Positions 8,236 through 17,287 are shown, counted from the stretch's first letter. The stretch is DNA of 43,224 nucleotides from Candidatus Avoscillospira avistercoris (GCA_018716875.1 DVJJ01000112.1:1-43224); one strand, 5' to 3'. Translations and numbers: made by a program. Notes: a model not told the origin generated them from the sequence alone.

Positions 8236-9297
8236 TCAGCAGCGCTCCAGAGGGCCAGTGCTTCCTCTGACTACAATGCGCGTTGACAAAGCCAGCTTAA
8301 TGCACCCGTGACTGCGGATGGACTGAGCTGTTTCCCCGGCAACAATACGGCGGTAGAGGAGACTGACGGCTTCGCTGCCCAGTTGCTCTTTGTGGGTGTG
8401 GACCGTGGTAATGGCCGGGTCCACCATTTCACAGATGGGAATGTCATCAAAGCCCATGACCGCCACCGCTTCCGGCACAGCACAGTCTCGGGACCGCAGC
8501 GCCCGAATGGCAGCGGCGGCGACCTCGTCGTTTTCTGCGATAATGGCCTCCGGCAGCGTTGGGGACTGTTCCAGCCAGCTGCAAATATCATGGAAGGTCC
8601 GGTCCGGAGAAATATCCACCGGTATGACCATCAGAGGGGCAGCTTCTCTGCCCAGATGCTCGGTAATGGCCAGACAAATGCCGTTTTCCCGGTCCTCAAA
8701 GTTGGCTACCCGCTGGTTGGCCCGCACATAGGCAAAGGTCCGGCGGCCCTGGTCAATGAGATAGGACACGGCGGCCTTGGTGCCGTACAGGTTGTCGTTG
8801 CCCACGCAGTCGGCATAGGCCGACAGAATGAAATTGTCGATGACCACCACCGGGAAGGGCAGAGAACCGTTGACGATCATCCCGCCCAACTCCGACTGCT
8901 GGGCACCGGTCATGTCGGTGCCCAGGACCAGCAGACCGTCGATATCCTGGAGAATATCGCTCATCTGCTCAGTGAAACTGCGGTTGGCGTAATAGTAACG
9001 GATCAGAACGCGGCAGCCTAATTCTTTGGCTGCCCGTTCTACGCTTTGCAGCACAAACGTATAGTAGGTGGAGGCTTTGACAATGCCGACCTCCGGATCA
9101 ATATAAATCAGAAAACAAAACTGCCGGCTGTCTGCCGCCGTAATCTTCGGCGCGTAATAGCCCAGTTCCGCGGCGGCGGCCAAAATCCGCTGCCGGGTTG
9201 CGGCGCTGACGCCGGGCTTGCCATTCAGGGCAACAGAGACAGAAGCAGTGGAAATGCCCAACTTTTTTGCAATATCTTTGGCGGTTGCGCCTGCCAT
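8236..9297 (-). CDS. LacI-family transcriptional regulator
   Basis: 353-residue regulator with an N-terminal helix-turn-helix (ATAKDIAKKLGISTASVSVALN, split here as residues 4-25) and a periplasmic-binding-protein-like sugar sensor domain with the usual GFDDIPICEMVDPAITTVH near the C-terminus. It is divergent from the ChvE/GguAB-type importer and sugar-enzyme genes, so it very likely controls them and itself in response to the imported sugar. Promoter TTGCCT-N17-TACAAT lies upstream, and a 17-base palindrome at 9357-9373 sits just outside its -35. Activator or repressor mode cannot be read from the sequence; repression relieved by sugar is usual. Confidence 0.9.
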   Translation of the reverse strand: MAGATAKDIAKKLGISTASVSVALNGKPGVSAATRQRILAAAAELGYYAPKITAADSRQFCFLIYIDPEVGIVKASTYYTFVLQSVERAAKELGCRVLIRYYYANRSFTEQMSDILQDIDGLLVLGTDMTGAQQSELGGMIVNGSLPFPVVVIDNFILSAYADCVGNDNLYGTKAAVSYLIDQGRRTFAYVRANQRVANFEDRENGICLAITEHLGREAAPLMVIPVDISPDRTFHDICSWLEQSPTLPEAIIAENDEVAAAAIRALRSRDCAVPEAVAVMGFDDIPICEMVDPAITTVHTHKEQLGSEAVSLLYRRIVAGETAQSIRSHGCIKLALSTRIVVRGSTGPLERC

Positions 9298-9319
9298 GTG
9301 GAATCACCTCTTCCACTGT

Positions 9320-9348
9320 ATTGTAAATCATTTGACGGAAAAAGGCAA
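9320..9348 (-). promoter_or_regulatory. Promoter of the lacI-type gene
   Basis: Minus-strand TTGCCT (9343-9348) and TACAAT (9320-9325) are separated by exactly 17 bp, 22 bases before the start codon. Confidence 0.6.
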
Positions 9349-9356
9349 GAGGGGGA

Positions 9357-9373
9357 ACCTAATATAATTAGGT
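9357..9373. promoter_or_regulatory. Candidate LacI-type operator palindrome
   Basis: ACCTAAT-ATA-ATTAGGT is a perfect inverted repeat with 7-base arms. It lies between the divergent regulator and importer genes. Related half-site sequences (GTTAGGC, ATTAGGC and the direct repeat TAGGCRAATA at 9401-9410 and 9421-9430) follow, so several protein contacts are possible. Confidence 0.5.
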
Positions 9374-9577
9374 AAAATTAAGTTTGACAACTGCAATGGT
9401 TAGGCAAATACCATAAAAAATAGGCGAATATATTAGGCAGTCTGGCCGTAGCAATTCCTGGATATCCGGTGCTATAATAAATGCACACCAAGCACAGATG
9501 TGATATTCGGCTGCCGGACCGGCGGCAGGATATACCATCCGGCATTCTCGGAAAAAACAAAAAAGGAGACTTGCATC
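9374..9577 (+). promoter_or_regulatory. Control region of the sugar importer operon
   Basis: Contains TTGACA at 9384-9389 with no good -10 at normal spacing, and TATAAT at 9473-9478 with a poor -35 (AGCAAT, 17 bp upstream). A weak-35 promoter helped or blocked by regulators is plausible. The long leader ends with AAAAAAGGAG before the ATG at 9578. No riboswitch was recognised. Confidence 0.4.
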
Positions 9578-10519
9578 ATGAAAAAGAGAGCTCTTGCCAT
9601 GCTGCTGGCCGGTATTCTGGCCGTCAGCGCCTGTGCCTGCGGTTCCAAGACCAACACCGAAGACACCGGCAGCGATACCGCCAGTGAGGACACCGCCAAC
9701 ACCGGTGATACCGCCACGGAAGACACCTCCACGGAGGACACCGGTTCTGAGACCGGCGAAGGCGGCGGCCTGGTCGGCGTGGCCATGCCCACCAAGGACC
9801 TGCAGCGCTGGAACCAGGACGGCGAGAACATGAAGGCCCAGCTGGAGGCCGCTGGTTACACCGTTGACCTGCAGTACGCTGCCAACGACATCCAGACCCA
9901 GGTTTCCCAGATTGAGAACATGATCTCCAATGGCTGCGAAGTCCTGGTGGTCGCCTCCATCGACGGCTCTTCCCTGGGCACCGTCATGGCTCAGGCCAAG
10001 GATGCCGGTATCCCCGTCATCGCCTATGACCGTCTGATCATGGACAGCGACGCCGTCAGCTACTATGCCACCTTCGACAACTGGAACGTGGGCGTCAAGC
10101 AGGGCGAGTACATCGTCGATGCGCTGGACCTGAAGAATGCCGGCGACAAGACCTACAACATCGAGTTCATCACCGGCGACCCCGGCGACAACAACATCAA
10201 CTTCTTCTATGACGGCGCCATGAGCGTCCTGCAGGAGTACCTGGACAACGGCACTCTGGTCTGCCCCTCCGGTCAGGTTGAGAAGGCCACCGTCGCCACC
10301 GCCAACTGGGCTACCGACGCTGCTCAGTCCCGTTTCGAGAACATTCTGGCTTCTTACTACGCCGACGGCACCCAGCTGGACGCCGTCCTGGCCTCCAATG
10401 ACTCCACCGCTCTGGGCGTTGCCAACGCGCTGGCTTCCTCCTACACCGGCGAGTACCCTGTGCTGACCGGTCAGGACTGCGACATCGCCAACGTCAAGAA
10501 CATCGTCGACGGCAAGTAG
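9578..10519 (+). CDS. chvE: Sugar-binding lipoprotein of ABC importer (ChvE-like), ended by in-frame amber
   Basis: Extracellular substrate-binding lipoprotein for a multiple-monosaccharide ABC importer. The N-terminus has a signal peptide with lipobox VSAC (residues 16-19), then an acidic Thr/Asp-rich spacer to about residue 60, then a type I sugar-binding fold (VGVAMPTKDLQRWNQDG, LVVASIDGSSL, VIAYDRLI, SNDSTALG). Translation as written stops at TAG (10517-10519) after residue 313. The same frame continues for 74 residues with clearly homologous sequence, ending at 10744, to give the expected 388-residue protein. CAG (Gln) is the likely ancestral codon. Either the gene is inactivated, or TAG is read through, or one base is wrong. 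The ribosome site AAAAAGGAG precedes the ATG. Confidence 0.85.
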   Translation: MKKRALAMLLAGILAVSACACGSKTNTEDTGSDTASEDTANTGDTATEDTSTEDTGSETGEGGGLVGVAMPTKDLQRWNQDGENMKAQLEAAGYTVDLQYAANDIQTQVSQIENMISNGCEVLVVASIDGSSLGTVMAQAKDAGIPVIAYDRLIMDSDAVSYYATFDNWNVGVKQGEYIVDALDLKNAGDKTYNIEFITGDPGDNNINFFYDGAMSVLQEYLDNGTLVCPSGQVEKATVATANWATDAAQSRFENILASYYADGTQLDAVLASNDSTALGVANALASSYTGEYPVLTGQDCDIANVKNIVDGK

Positions 10520-10744
10520 TCCATGTCCGTCTTCAAGGACACCCGTACCCTGGCCGAAGCAACGGTCGGCATGGTGGACGCCATCATGCAGGGCAGCGAG
10601 CCGGAGATCAACGACACCGAGACCTATGACAACGGCACCGGCGTGATCCCCTCCTACCTGTGCGAGCCCGTGGCCTGCACCATCGACAACTATCAGGAGC
10701 TGCTCATCGACTCCGGTTACTACACCGAGGCTGATCTGGGCTGA
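10520..10744 (+). pseudogene. chvE: C-terminal remainder of the sugar-binding protein after the amber codon
   Basis: In-frame continuation beyond the TAG, with FKDTRTLAEATVGMVDAIMQG and GVIPSYLCEPVACTIDNYQELLIDSGYY, which are the C-terminal lobe and closing strand of ChvE-type binding proteins. An ATG occurs one codon after the TAG (10523), but no convincing ribosome site precedes it, so separate translation is unlikely. Codon use matches the upstream part. Without this segment the binding fold would be incomplete. Confidence 0.75.
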
Positions 10745-10760
10745 TTCCATTAGAACGTTC

Positions 10761-10797
10761 GGCCGTATCGGGGCGGTAACGCCGCCCTGATACGGCC
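10761..10797 (+). other. Strong intercistronic hairpin
   Basis: A 16 bp stem with one G-T pair joins 10761-10776 to 10782-10797 across the loop TAACG. No T-run follows, so it is not a standard terminator. Such a hairpin after a binding-protein gene usually protects its mRNA 3' end or attenuates transcription, so that binding protein exceeds the membrane components. That role is inferred from position. Confidence 0.65.
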
Positions 10798-10830
10798 TAC
10801 CTAATGAGATCCTATGACGGAGGCGATACC

Positions 10831-12390
10831 TTGTCTGAGTATATTCTCGAAATGAAAAGTATCACCAAACTGTTTCCCGGCGTCCGGGCTCTGGACGACG
10901 TGAATCTGAAGGTGAAAAAGGGCAGCATCCATGCCCTGGTCGGTGAAAACGGCGCCGGCAAATCGACGCTGATGAACGTTCTCAGCGGCATCTACCCCTA
11001 TGGTACCTATTCCGGAGACATCATTTACGACGGAGAGGTCTGTAAGTTCTCCAAAATCCGCGACAGCGAAGCCAAGGGCATCGTCATTATCCACCAGGAG
11101 CTGGCACTGATTCCCTATATGTCCATCGGTGAAAATATGTTCCTGGGCAATGAACAGGGTAAATCCTATTCCATCGACTGGAATAAAACGTATGCCGAGG
11201 CCGACCGCCATCTGCGGACCGTGGGCCTCACCGAATCCTCCCGCACGCTGATCCGCGACATCGGCGTGGGCAAGCAGCAGCTGGTGGAAATCGCCAAGGC
11301 ATTGGCCAAGAACGCCAAGCTGCTGATTCTGGACGAGCCCACCTCGTCCCTCAACGAATCCGACTCCAAAGCCCTGCTGGACCTGCTGCTGCGGTTCAAG
11401 AAAGAGGGTATGACTTCCATTATCATCTCCCACAAGCTCAACGAGGTGTCCTACGTGGCGGACGATATCACCGTCATCCGCGACGGCCACACCATTGAGA
11501 CGCTGACCAAGGGTGTGGACGATCTCAGCGAAGACCGCATCATCCGGGGCATGGTGGGCCGCGAGCTGGCCGACCGGTTCCCCAAGCGCAAGAATGTGCA
11601 GATTGGCGATACCATGATGGAGGTCAAAAACTGGACCGTGCACCACCCCCAGTACCGGGAGAAAAAAGTGGTGGACAACGTATCCTTCAAAGTGCGCCGC
11701 GGCGAAGTGGTCGGCATCTCCGGCCTCATGGGCGCGGGCCGCACCGAACTGGCTATGAGTATTTTTGGGCACAGCTACGGCAGCGGCATCAGCGGCCAGC
11801 TGTACCTTGACGGTAAGGAGGTCAAGCTCCATACCATTCGGGAGGCCATCGACCACGGTCTGGCCTATGTGACCGAGGACCGCAAGGGCAACGGCCTGAT
11901 CCTCTCCAATCCCATCCGCATCAACACCACCCTGGCCAACATGAAGGGCGTCTCCAGCCGGGGCGTCATCGACCAGGACAAGGAGTACGCCGTGGCCGAC
12001 GACTACCGGCAGAAAATGCGCACCAAATGTACCGGCGTGGAACAGAAGGTGGGCAACCTGTCCGGCGGCAATCAGCAGAAGGTTCTGCTGGCCAAGTGGA
12101 TGTTCACCGATCCCGACGTCCTGATTCTGGACGAGCCCACACGCGGCATCGACGTGGGCGCCAAGTATGAGATTTACACCATCATCAACCAGCTGGTGTC
12201 CGAGGGCAAATCGGTGATTATGATCTCCTCGGAGCTGCCGGAGGTGCTGGGTATGAGTGACCGCATCTACGTCATGAACGAGGGCCGGATGGTCGGCGAA
12301 TTCAACCAGGCCGACGCCACTCAGGAGGGCATCATGGCCTGTATCCTCCGATCCTGCAACAACGAAAAAGGAGCCGTGACCCATGACTAA
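10831..12390 (+). CDS. gguA: Multiple-monosaccharide ABC importer ATP-binding protein (GguA-like)
   Basis: 519-residue protein with two fused ABC ATPase domains, as in carbohydrate CUT2 importers. Domain 1 has GENGAGKST, a degenerate signature and [13 protein letters not shown]. Domain 2 has GLMGAGRTE (degenerate Walker A, normal for this family), [14 protein letters not shown] and [15 protein letters not shown] start at TTG 10831, seven bases after GGAGG, giving the family-like N-terminus [17 protein letters not shown]; the ATG at 10804 would add nine unlikely residues. The gene lies after the binding-protein hairpin and overlaps the permease start by eight bases. Confidence 0.92.
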   Translation: MSEYILEMKSITKLFPGVRALDDVNLKVKKGSIHALVGENGAGKSTLMNVLSGIYPYGTYSGDIIYDGEVCKFSKIRDSEAKGIVIIHQELALIPYMSIGENMFLGNEQGKSYSIDWNKTYAEADRHLRTVGLTESSRTLIRDIGVGKQQLVEIAKALAKNAKLLILDEPTSSLNESDSKALLDLLLRFKKEGMTSIIISHKLNEVSYVADDITVIRDGHTIETLTKGVDDLSEDRIIRGMVGRELADRFPKRKNVQIGDTMMEVKNWTVHHPQYREKKVVDNVSFKVRRGEVVGISGLMGAGRTELAMSIFGHSYGSGISGQLYLDGKEVKLHTIREAIDHGLAYVTEDRKGNGLILSNPIRINTTLANMKGVSSRGVIDQDKEYAVADDYRQKMRTKCTGVEQKVGNLSGGNQQKVLLAKWMFTDPDVLILDEPTRGIDVGAKYEIYTIINQLVSEGKSVIMISSELPEVLGMSDRIYVMNEGRMVGEFNQADATQEGIMACILRSCNNEKGAVTHD

Positions 12391-13555
12391 GAACAAAATT
12401 CTGCCTGCTGTGCAGAAATATACCATGATTCTGATCTTGATCCTTGTCGCTGCCTTCTTCGCATGGCAGACCGACGGCAAGATCCTGCTGCCCCAGAATA
12501 TCACCAATATCATCTCCCAGAACGCTTACGTCTTTGTGCTGGCCACCGGTATGCTGCTGTGTATCCTCACCGGCGGTAACATCGACCTGTCCGTGGGCTC
12601 CGTCGTCTGCTTTGTCGGTGCCGTGGGTGCCATCTTCCTGGATAAGGGGATGGGCTGGATTCCCGCCGTGCTGCTGATGCTGGTCGTCGGCCTGGTCATC
12701 GGCGCCTGGCAGGCTTTCTGGATTGCCTTTGTCCGCGTTCCTCCTTTCATTGTCACCCTGTCCGGCATGTTTGTCTTCCGCGGACTGTCCAACGTGGTCC
12801 TGGACGGCAAGACCATGTCCGTGACCAATGAGACCTTTGTCAAGGTCTTCGGCGGCGGCGCAGACTGCTACATCCCCGATTTCCTGGGCGGCGGTGAGGG
12901 TACCAACCTGCTGGCCCTGGTGGTGGGTGCCATTGTGGCCATCCTCTATGTGGTTATGACCCTCAGCAAGCGGGCTACCCGCGTCAAAAAGGGCTACAGC
13001 GTCGACTCTCTGACCAAGACCCTGGGCACCATGATCATCATCGTGGCTGTCATCGGCTTCTTCACCCTCAAGCTGAGCCAGCACAAGGGCATTCCCACCG
13101 CTCTGATCTGGGTGGCCGTTGTTATCCTGGTGTACGCTTATATCACGTCCAAGACCACCATCGGCCGGTACTTCTACGCCATCGGCGGCAACGAAAAGGC
13201 CGCCAAGCTGTCCGGCGTCAACACCAACCGGGTGTACTTCATCGCTTATACCAACATGGGCCTGCTGTCTGCCCTGGCCGGTATTCTGACCATCGCCCGT
13301 ATGACCTCCGCCCAGCCCACCTACGGCCAGAACTATGAGATGGATGCCATCGGCTCCTGCTTCATCGGCGGCGCTTCCGCCTACGGCGGCGTGGGTACAG
13401 TCCCCGGCGTCATCGTCGGCGCACTGCTCATGGGCGTCATCAATATCGGCATGAGCATCATGGGCATCGACCAGAACTACCAGAAGGTCGTCAAGGGCTT
13501 GGTGCTGCTGGCAGCCGTTATTTTTGATGTTGTATCCAAGCGCGAGAAGAGCTAA
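12383..13555 (+). CDS. gguB: Multiple-monosaccharide ABC importer permease (GguB-like)
   Basis: 390-residue integral membrane permease of the CUT2/BPD_transp_2 family. About ten hydrophobic segments are present, with the conserved [11 protein letters not shown] (about residues 63-73) and an extended central region before [22 protein letters not shown]. The late [28 protein letters not shown] segment is characteristic. The size and extra central segment fit GguB rather than RbsC. It overlaps gguA by eight bases with AAAGGAG inside the end of gguA. With the ATPase and the amber-containing binding protein it would form the complete importer. Confidence 0.92.
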   Translation: MTKNKILPAVQKYTMILILILVAAFFAWQTDGKILLPQNITNIISQNAYVFVLATGMLLCILTGGNIDLSVGSVVCFVGAVGAIFLDKGMGWIPAVLLMLVVGLVIGAWQAFWIAFVRVPPFIVTLSGMFVFRGLSNVVLDGKTMSVTNETFVKVFGGGADCYIPDFLGGGEGTNLLALVVGAIVAILYVVMTLSKRATRVKKGYSVDSLTKTLGTMIIIVAVIGFFTLKLSQHKGIPTALIWVAVVILVYAYITSKTTIGRYFYAIGGNEKAAKLSGVNTNRVYFIAYTNMGLLSALAGILTIARMTSAQPTYGQNYEMDAIGSCFIGGASAYGGVGTVPGVIVGALLMGVINIGMSIMGIDQNYQKVVKGLVLLAAVIFDVVSKREKS

Positions 13556-13569
13556 AATAGCGGAGGAGA

Positions 13570-13595
13570 GCGTGGCCCGCGTCTGCGCGCCACGC
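13570..13595 (+). other. Hairpin between permease and kinase genes
   Basis: GCGTGGC (13570-13576) pairs with GCCACGC (13589-13595). There is no T-run and the kinase gene follows in the same direction 36 bases later, so an mRNA processing or partial-attenuation element is more likely than a full stop. Confidence 0.45.
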
Positions 13596-13631
13596 TGTCC
13601 CTGCGTACTACCATAACAATGAGGTGACCCT

Positions 13632-15119
13632 ATGTACTACATCGGCGTCGATCTCGGCACATCCTCCGTGAAGATTCTTCTGGTGGATGAAGCCGGCACC
13701 GTCTGCAAGTCCGTTTCCCAGACCTATCCTCTGGAGTTCCCCCAGCCCGGCTGGTCCCAGCAGAATCCCGAGGACTGGTGGAACGCCGTCCGTACTCTGA
13801 TTCCCCAGCTGCTGGAGGGCATCGACCCCGCCCAGGTCAAGGGCCTGGCCGCCGGTGGTCAAATGCATGGTCTGGTGGCTCTGGACAAGGATGATACCGT
13901 CATCCGTCCCGCCATCCTCTGGAACGACGGCCGCACCGGCAAGGAGACCGAGGAAATGAATGCCCACTACGGCAAGGAAAAGCTGCTGGAGCTGTGCGGC
14001 AATATCGCCTTTGCCGGATTCACAGCCCCCAAGCTCCTGTGGATGCGCAAGCATGAACCGGAGAACTTCGCCAAGATCGCCAAGATCATGCTGCCCAAGG
14101 ACTATGTGGTTTACAAGCTCACCGGCGTCCACAGCTGCGACATGTCCGACGCTGCCGGTATGCTGCTGATGGACGTGAAGAACCGCTGCTGGTCCCAGGA
14201 GCTGCTGCGCTACTGCGGCATTTCCGAAAGCCAGATGCCCAAGCTCTACGAGAGCTATGAGAAGGTGGGCTGCGTCCTGCCCGACGTGGCCAAGGAACTG
14301 GGTCTCACCGCCGAGACTGTGGTGGCCGCCGGCGCAGGCGACAACGCCGCCGCCGCCGTGGGTACGGGCACCGTGGGCGACTGCGCCTGTAATGTGTCTC
14401 TGGGCACCTCCGGCACCGTCTTTATCTCCTCCAAGGAGTTCCGCCTGCCCCCCGAGGGCAATCTCCATGCCTTTGCCCATGCCGATGGTACCTACCATCT
14501 GATGGGCTGCATCCTGTCGGCGGCTTCGGCTTACGGCTGGTGGACCAAAGATATTTTGAAAGCCATTTCCGACAATGAGGAGCAATCGCCCATCACCGAG
14601 GACGAGCTGGGCAACAACCCGGTATTTTTCCTGCCCTATCTCATGGGTGAGCGGTCTCCCCACAACGACCCCGACGCCCGCGGCGCGTTCCTGGGCATGA
14701 CCATGGACACCAGCCGCCACCAGATGACCCAGGCCATTCTGGAGGGTGTGGCTTTCGCCATCCGCGACAGCGTGGAAATCGCCCGGGGCCTGGGCCTGCA
14801 TCTGATCCAGTCCGGTCTCTGCGGCGGCGGCGCCAAGAGCCCCCTGTGGAGAACCATTATCGCCAACGTGCTCCAGATGGAACTGCACGTGCCCATGTCC
14901 GAAGAGGGCGCGGGCTATGGCGGCGCCATTCTGGCCATGGTGGCTTCCGGTGCGTATCCGTCTGTAGAAGCCGCCTGCGACAAGCTCCGCAGCGAGTGCC
15001 GTGTCTATAAGCCCGACCCGGCCATTGCCGCCCGCTATGAGGAACGCTATCAGGTCTACCGCAAGCTCTATCCGGCGCTGAAGGCGGTCTATCCCGCCAT
15101 GGCAAAGACAAAGGAGTGA
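13632..15119 (+). CDS. xylB: Xylulokinase-family sugar kinase
   Basis: 495-residue FGGY-family kinase that would phosphorylate a ketopentose (D-xylulose or a relative such as ribulose) with ATP. The N-terminal phosphate-binding loop IGVDLGTSSVK (residues 4-14), GGQMHGLV and ILWNDGRT are typical of XylB, as are LGTSGTVF and GGGAKSPLWR in the second domain. A GAGGTG ribosome site precedes the ATG. The gene sits between the importer and a FucI/AraA-type isomerase, so its substrate should be the ketose made by that isomerase. Sequence alone does not fix whether this is D-xylulose, D-ribulose or L-ribulose. Confidence 0.88.
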   Translation: MYYIGVDLGTSSVKILLVDEAGTVCKSVSQTYPLEFPQPGWSQQNPEDWWNAVRTLIPQLLEGIDPAQVKGLAAGGQMHGLVALDKDDTVIRPAILWNDGRTGKETEEMNAHYGKEKLLELCGNIAFAGFTAPKLLWMRKHEPENFAKIAKIMLPKDYVVYKLTGVHSCDMSDAAGMLLMDVKNRCWSQELLRYCGISESQMPKLYESYEKVGCVLPDVAKELGLTAETVVAAGAGDNAAAAVGTGTVGDCACNVSLGTSGTVFISSKEFRLPPEGNLHAFAHADGTYHLMGCILSAASAYGWWTKDILKAISDNEEQSPITEDELGNNPVFFLPYLMGERSPHNDPDARGAFLGMTMDTSRHQMTQAILEGVAFAIRDSVEIARGLGLHLIQSGLCGGGAKSPLWRTIIANVLQMELHVPMSEEGAGYGGAILAMVASGAYPSVEAACDKLRSECRVYKPDPAIAARYEERYQVYRKLYPALKAVYPAMAKTKE

Positions 15120-15124
15120 CTTTT

Positions 15125-15760
15125 ATGCACATTTATAGTGTATACGACGCGGAGTTCCGGACGTATGGCCGGGTCCTGTCGGGCTATGATACCGCCGAAC
15201 TGGTGCAGGCTTTGGAGAATAAAACGCCGCTGCCCCAGGGTGTGGAGTATGTCCCCAGTGACAAGGTTCTGGAAGAGCTGCCCGCCTATGTCCAGATCCG
15301 CGATCAGGTCTACGGCGGTATGCCGGTTCAGCTGGGCTGGTGCAACGGCTGCAATACAAAGCTCAACTGTCTGGAGTACCACCGGGACAGCGAGGTGAAC
15401 CTGGGCAGCCGGGACTTTATCCTGCTGCTGGGCCAGGAATCGGATATTGTGGACGGCGTCCTGGACACCGCCACCGTCAAGGCGTTTCTGTGTCCCGCCG
15501 GTACTATGGTGGAGGTCTTTGCCACCACACTCCATTATGCGCCCTGTTCGGCCAAGAAGGGCCAGGGCTTCAAAGTCATGGTGGCGCTGCCCCAGGGCAC
15601 CAACACCGAAAAGCCCGTGTTCCTGCCCAAGACGGAGGAGGACACCTGGATGACCGCCCGCAACAAATGGCTCCTGGCCCACGCCGAGAGCAGCGAGGCC
15701 AAGGACGGCGCCCACATCGGTCTCAAGGGAGAAAACATTGATATTGCCAATCTCATTTAA
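15125..15760 (+). CDS. DUF4867 family protein in sugar operon
   Basis: 211-residue protein that I recognise as DUF4867, a cupin-like family of unknown activity. AAGGAG at 15111-15116 is eight bases before the ATG at 15125, which I prefer to an overlapping GTG at 15116. Visible features include QLGWCNGCNTKLNCLEYHRDSE (shown here only as a Cys/His-rich stretch near residues 72-93), LGQESDIVDG and VEVFATTLHYAPC, which look like a metal site of Glu/His residues. No signal peptide. It overlaps the region of the xylB stop and lies before the isomerase, so it probably helps convert the same sugar, for instance as a mutarotase or isomerase; that is a guess. Confidence 0.8.
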   Translation: MHIYSVYDAEFRTYGRVLSGYDTAELVQALENKTPLPQGVEYVPSDKVLEELPAYVQIRDQVYGGMPVQLGWCNGCNTKLNCLEYHRDSEVNLGSRDFILLLGQESDIVDGVLDTATVKAFLCPAGTMVEVFATTLHYAPCSAKKGQGFKVMVALPQGTNTEKPVFLPKTEEDTWMTARNKWLLAHAESSEAKDGAHIGLKGENIDIANLI

Positions 15761-15791
15761 ACTTTTTACATAGCAAAAGGAGACGATTCCC

Positions 15792-17264
15792 ATGATTACA
15801 AACATTCCTGAGCTGAAACTGGGCATCATTGCCGTGTCCCGCAGCTGCTTCCCCGCGGCTCTGTCGGAGCGCCGCCGCGCTGCCATCAAGGCCGCCTATG
15901 GCGAGGGCCTGTACGAGTGCCCCATCACCGTGGAGACGGAGGTCCAGGCCCGCGACGCCGTCAACGACGTGGTAGCCCATGGCGTCAACGCCCTGGTAGT
16001 GTTCCTGGGCAACTTCGGCCCCGAGACCCCCGAAACCATGATTGCCGACTTCTTTGATGGCCCCCTGATGTATGTGGGTGCTGCCGAGGGGGACGGAGAC
16101 CTGTTCGACGGACGCGGCGACGCCTACTGCGGCATGCTGAACGCCAGCTATAACCTGGGCCTGCGTCAGAAGCGCGTCTACATCCCCGAGGTTCCCGTGG
16201 GCACCGCCGGGGAGCTGGTGGAGCGTATCCATGAGTTTGCTCCCATCGCCACCGCCATCCTGGGTCTCAAGGACTTGAAGATTATTGCCTTCGGTCCCCG
16301 TCCCGATGACTTCCTGGCATGTAATGCCCCCATCAAGGCCCTGTACGACCTGGGTGTTGCCGTGGAGGAGAACAGTGAGCTGGACCTGCTGGCCGCCTAC
16401 AACAAGCACAAGGAGGATCCCCGCATCCCCGCCCTCATGGAGGAGATGAAGGCTGAAATCGGTGAGAACCAATATGCCGGTGTTCTGCCCCGTTTGGCCC
16501 AGTACGAGCTGACCCTGCTGGATTGGATGGAGGAGCACAAGGGCACCCGCAAGTATGTGGCCTTTGCCAACAAGTGCTGGCCGGCCTTCCAGACGGAGTT
16601 CGGCTTTGTGCCCTGCTACGTCAACAGCCGCCTCACCGGCCGCGGCATCCCCGTCAGCTGTGAGGTGGACATCTATGGTGCTTTGTCCGAGTACATTGGC
16701 GTCTGTGTCTCCGGCAAGGCAGTCACCCTGCTGGATATCAATAACACCGTGCCTGCCAAAGCCTATGACGAGGGCATCAAGGGCAAGTATGATCTGCGCC
16801 TGACCGAGACCTTCATGGGCTTCCACTGCGGCAACACCTGTGCCAGTCTGTTGAAGAAGCCCACCATGGGCTATCAGCGCATTATGAAGCGCGATCTGGA
16901 GCCCGATCTGGCCGAGCCCGATATCACCCGCGGCACCATGGAAGGCGACCTGAAAGCCGGTGACATCACGTTCTACCGTCTCCAGAGCGGCGCTGACACC
17001 ACGCTGCACGCTTACATCGCCCAGGGCGCTGTCCTGGACGTTCCCACCAACAGCTTCGGCTCCATCGGCGTGTTCGGTATCCCAGAAATGGATCGCTTCT
17101 ATCGCCATGTCCTCATTGAGAAGCGCTATCCCCACCATGGCGCTGTGGCCTTCGGCAACTACGGCAAGTCCCTGTTTGAGGTCTTCAAGTACCTGGGTGT
17201 GACCGATATTGCCTACAACCAGCCCAAGCACCTGCCCTATCCCACCGAGAATCCCTTCGCATAA
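15792..17264 (+). CDS. L-fucose/L-arabinose isomerase-family protein
   Basis: 490-residue aldose-ketose isomerase of the FucI/AraA superfamily. Glu291 (SCEVD) and Asp315 (LLDIN) are 24 residues apart, the same spacing as the metal ligands Glu337 and Asp361 of E. coli FucI, and HHGAVAFGNYG (from residue 448) supplies the third His ligand. It is shorter than FucI (about 590). The ATG follows AAAAGGAG. It closes the operon before a strong terminator. There is no aldolase or epimerase alongside, so it probably makes a ketopentose for the XylB-like kinase rather than fuculose for the standard fucose pathway. FucI-type enzymes also act on D-arabinose. Confidence 0.82.
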   Translation: MITNIPELKLGIIAVSRSCFPAALSERRRAAIKAAYGEGLYECPITVETEVQARDAVNDVVAHGVNALVVFLGNFGPETPETMIADFFDGPLMYVGAAEGDGDLFDGRGDAYCGMLNASYNLGLRQKRVYIPEVPVGTAGELVERIHEFAPIATAILGLKDLKIIAFGPRPDDFLACNAPIKALYDLGVAVEENSELDLLAAYNKHKEDPRIPALMEEMKAEIGENQYAGVLPRLAQYELTLLDWMEEHKGTRKYVAFANKCWPAFQTEFGFVPCYVNSRLTGRGIPVSCEVDIYGALSEYIGVCVSGKAVTLLDINNTVPAKAYDEGIKGKYDLRLTETFMGFHCGNTCASLLKKPTMGYQRIMKRDLEPDLAEPDITRGTMEGDLKAGDITFYRLQSGADTTLHAYIAQGAVLDVPTNSFGSIGVFGIPEMDRFYRHVLIEKRYPHHGAVAFGNYGKSLFEVFKYLGVTDIAYNQPKHLPYPTENPFA

Positions 17265-17287
17265 GGGGTTTGAAAATTCCATAAGCG

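Noticed and set aside
10517-10519. Genome-wide reassignment of TAG to an amino acid
   Set aside because: No other gene in the window shows an in-frame TAG in conserved sequence, and TAG at 20287 seems to be a normal stop. A single nonsense change or base error is simpler.
9368-10750. 460-codon frame on the minus strand opposite the sugar-binding protein gene
   Set aside because: It spans the amber codon without a stop, which is striking, but the Gly/Val-rich product is typical antisense translation and the plus-strand protein is clearly homologous to ChvE-type proteins.
10801-12513. 570-codon frame on the minus strand opposite gguA
   Set aside because: Antisense of a strongly supported two-domain ABC ATPase; no ribosome site or domain.
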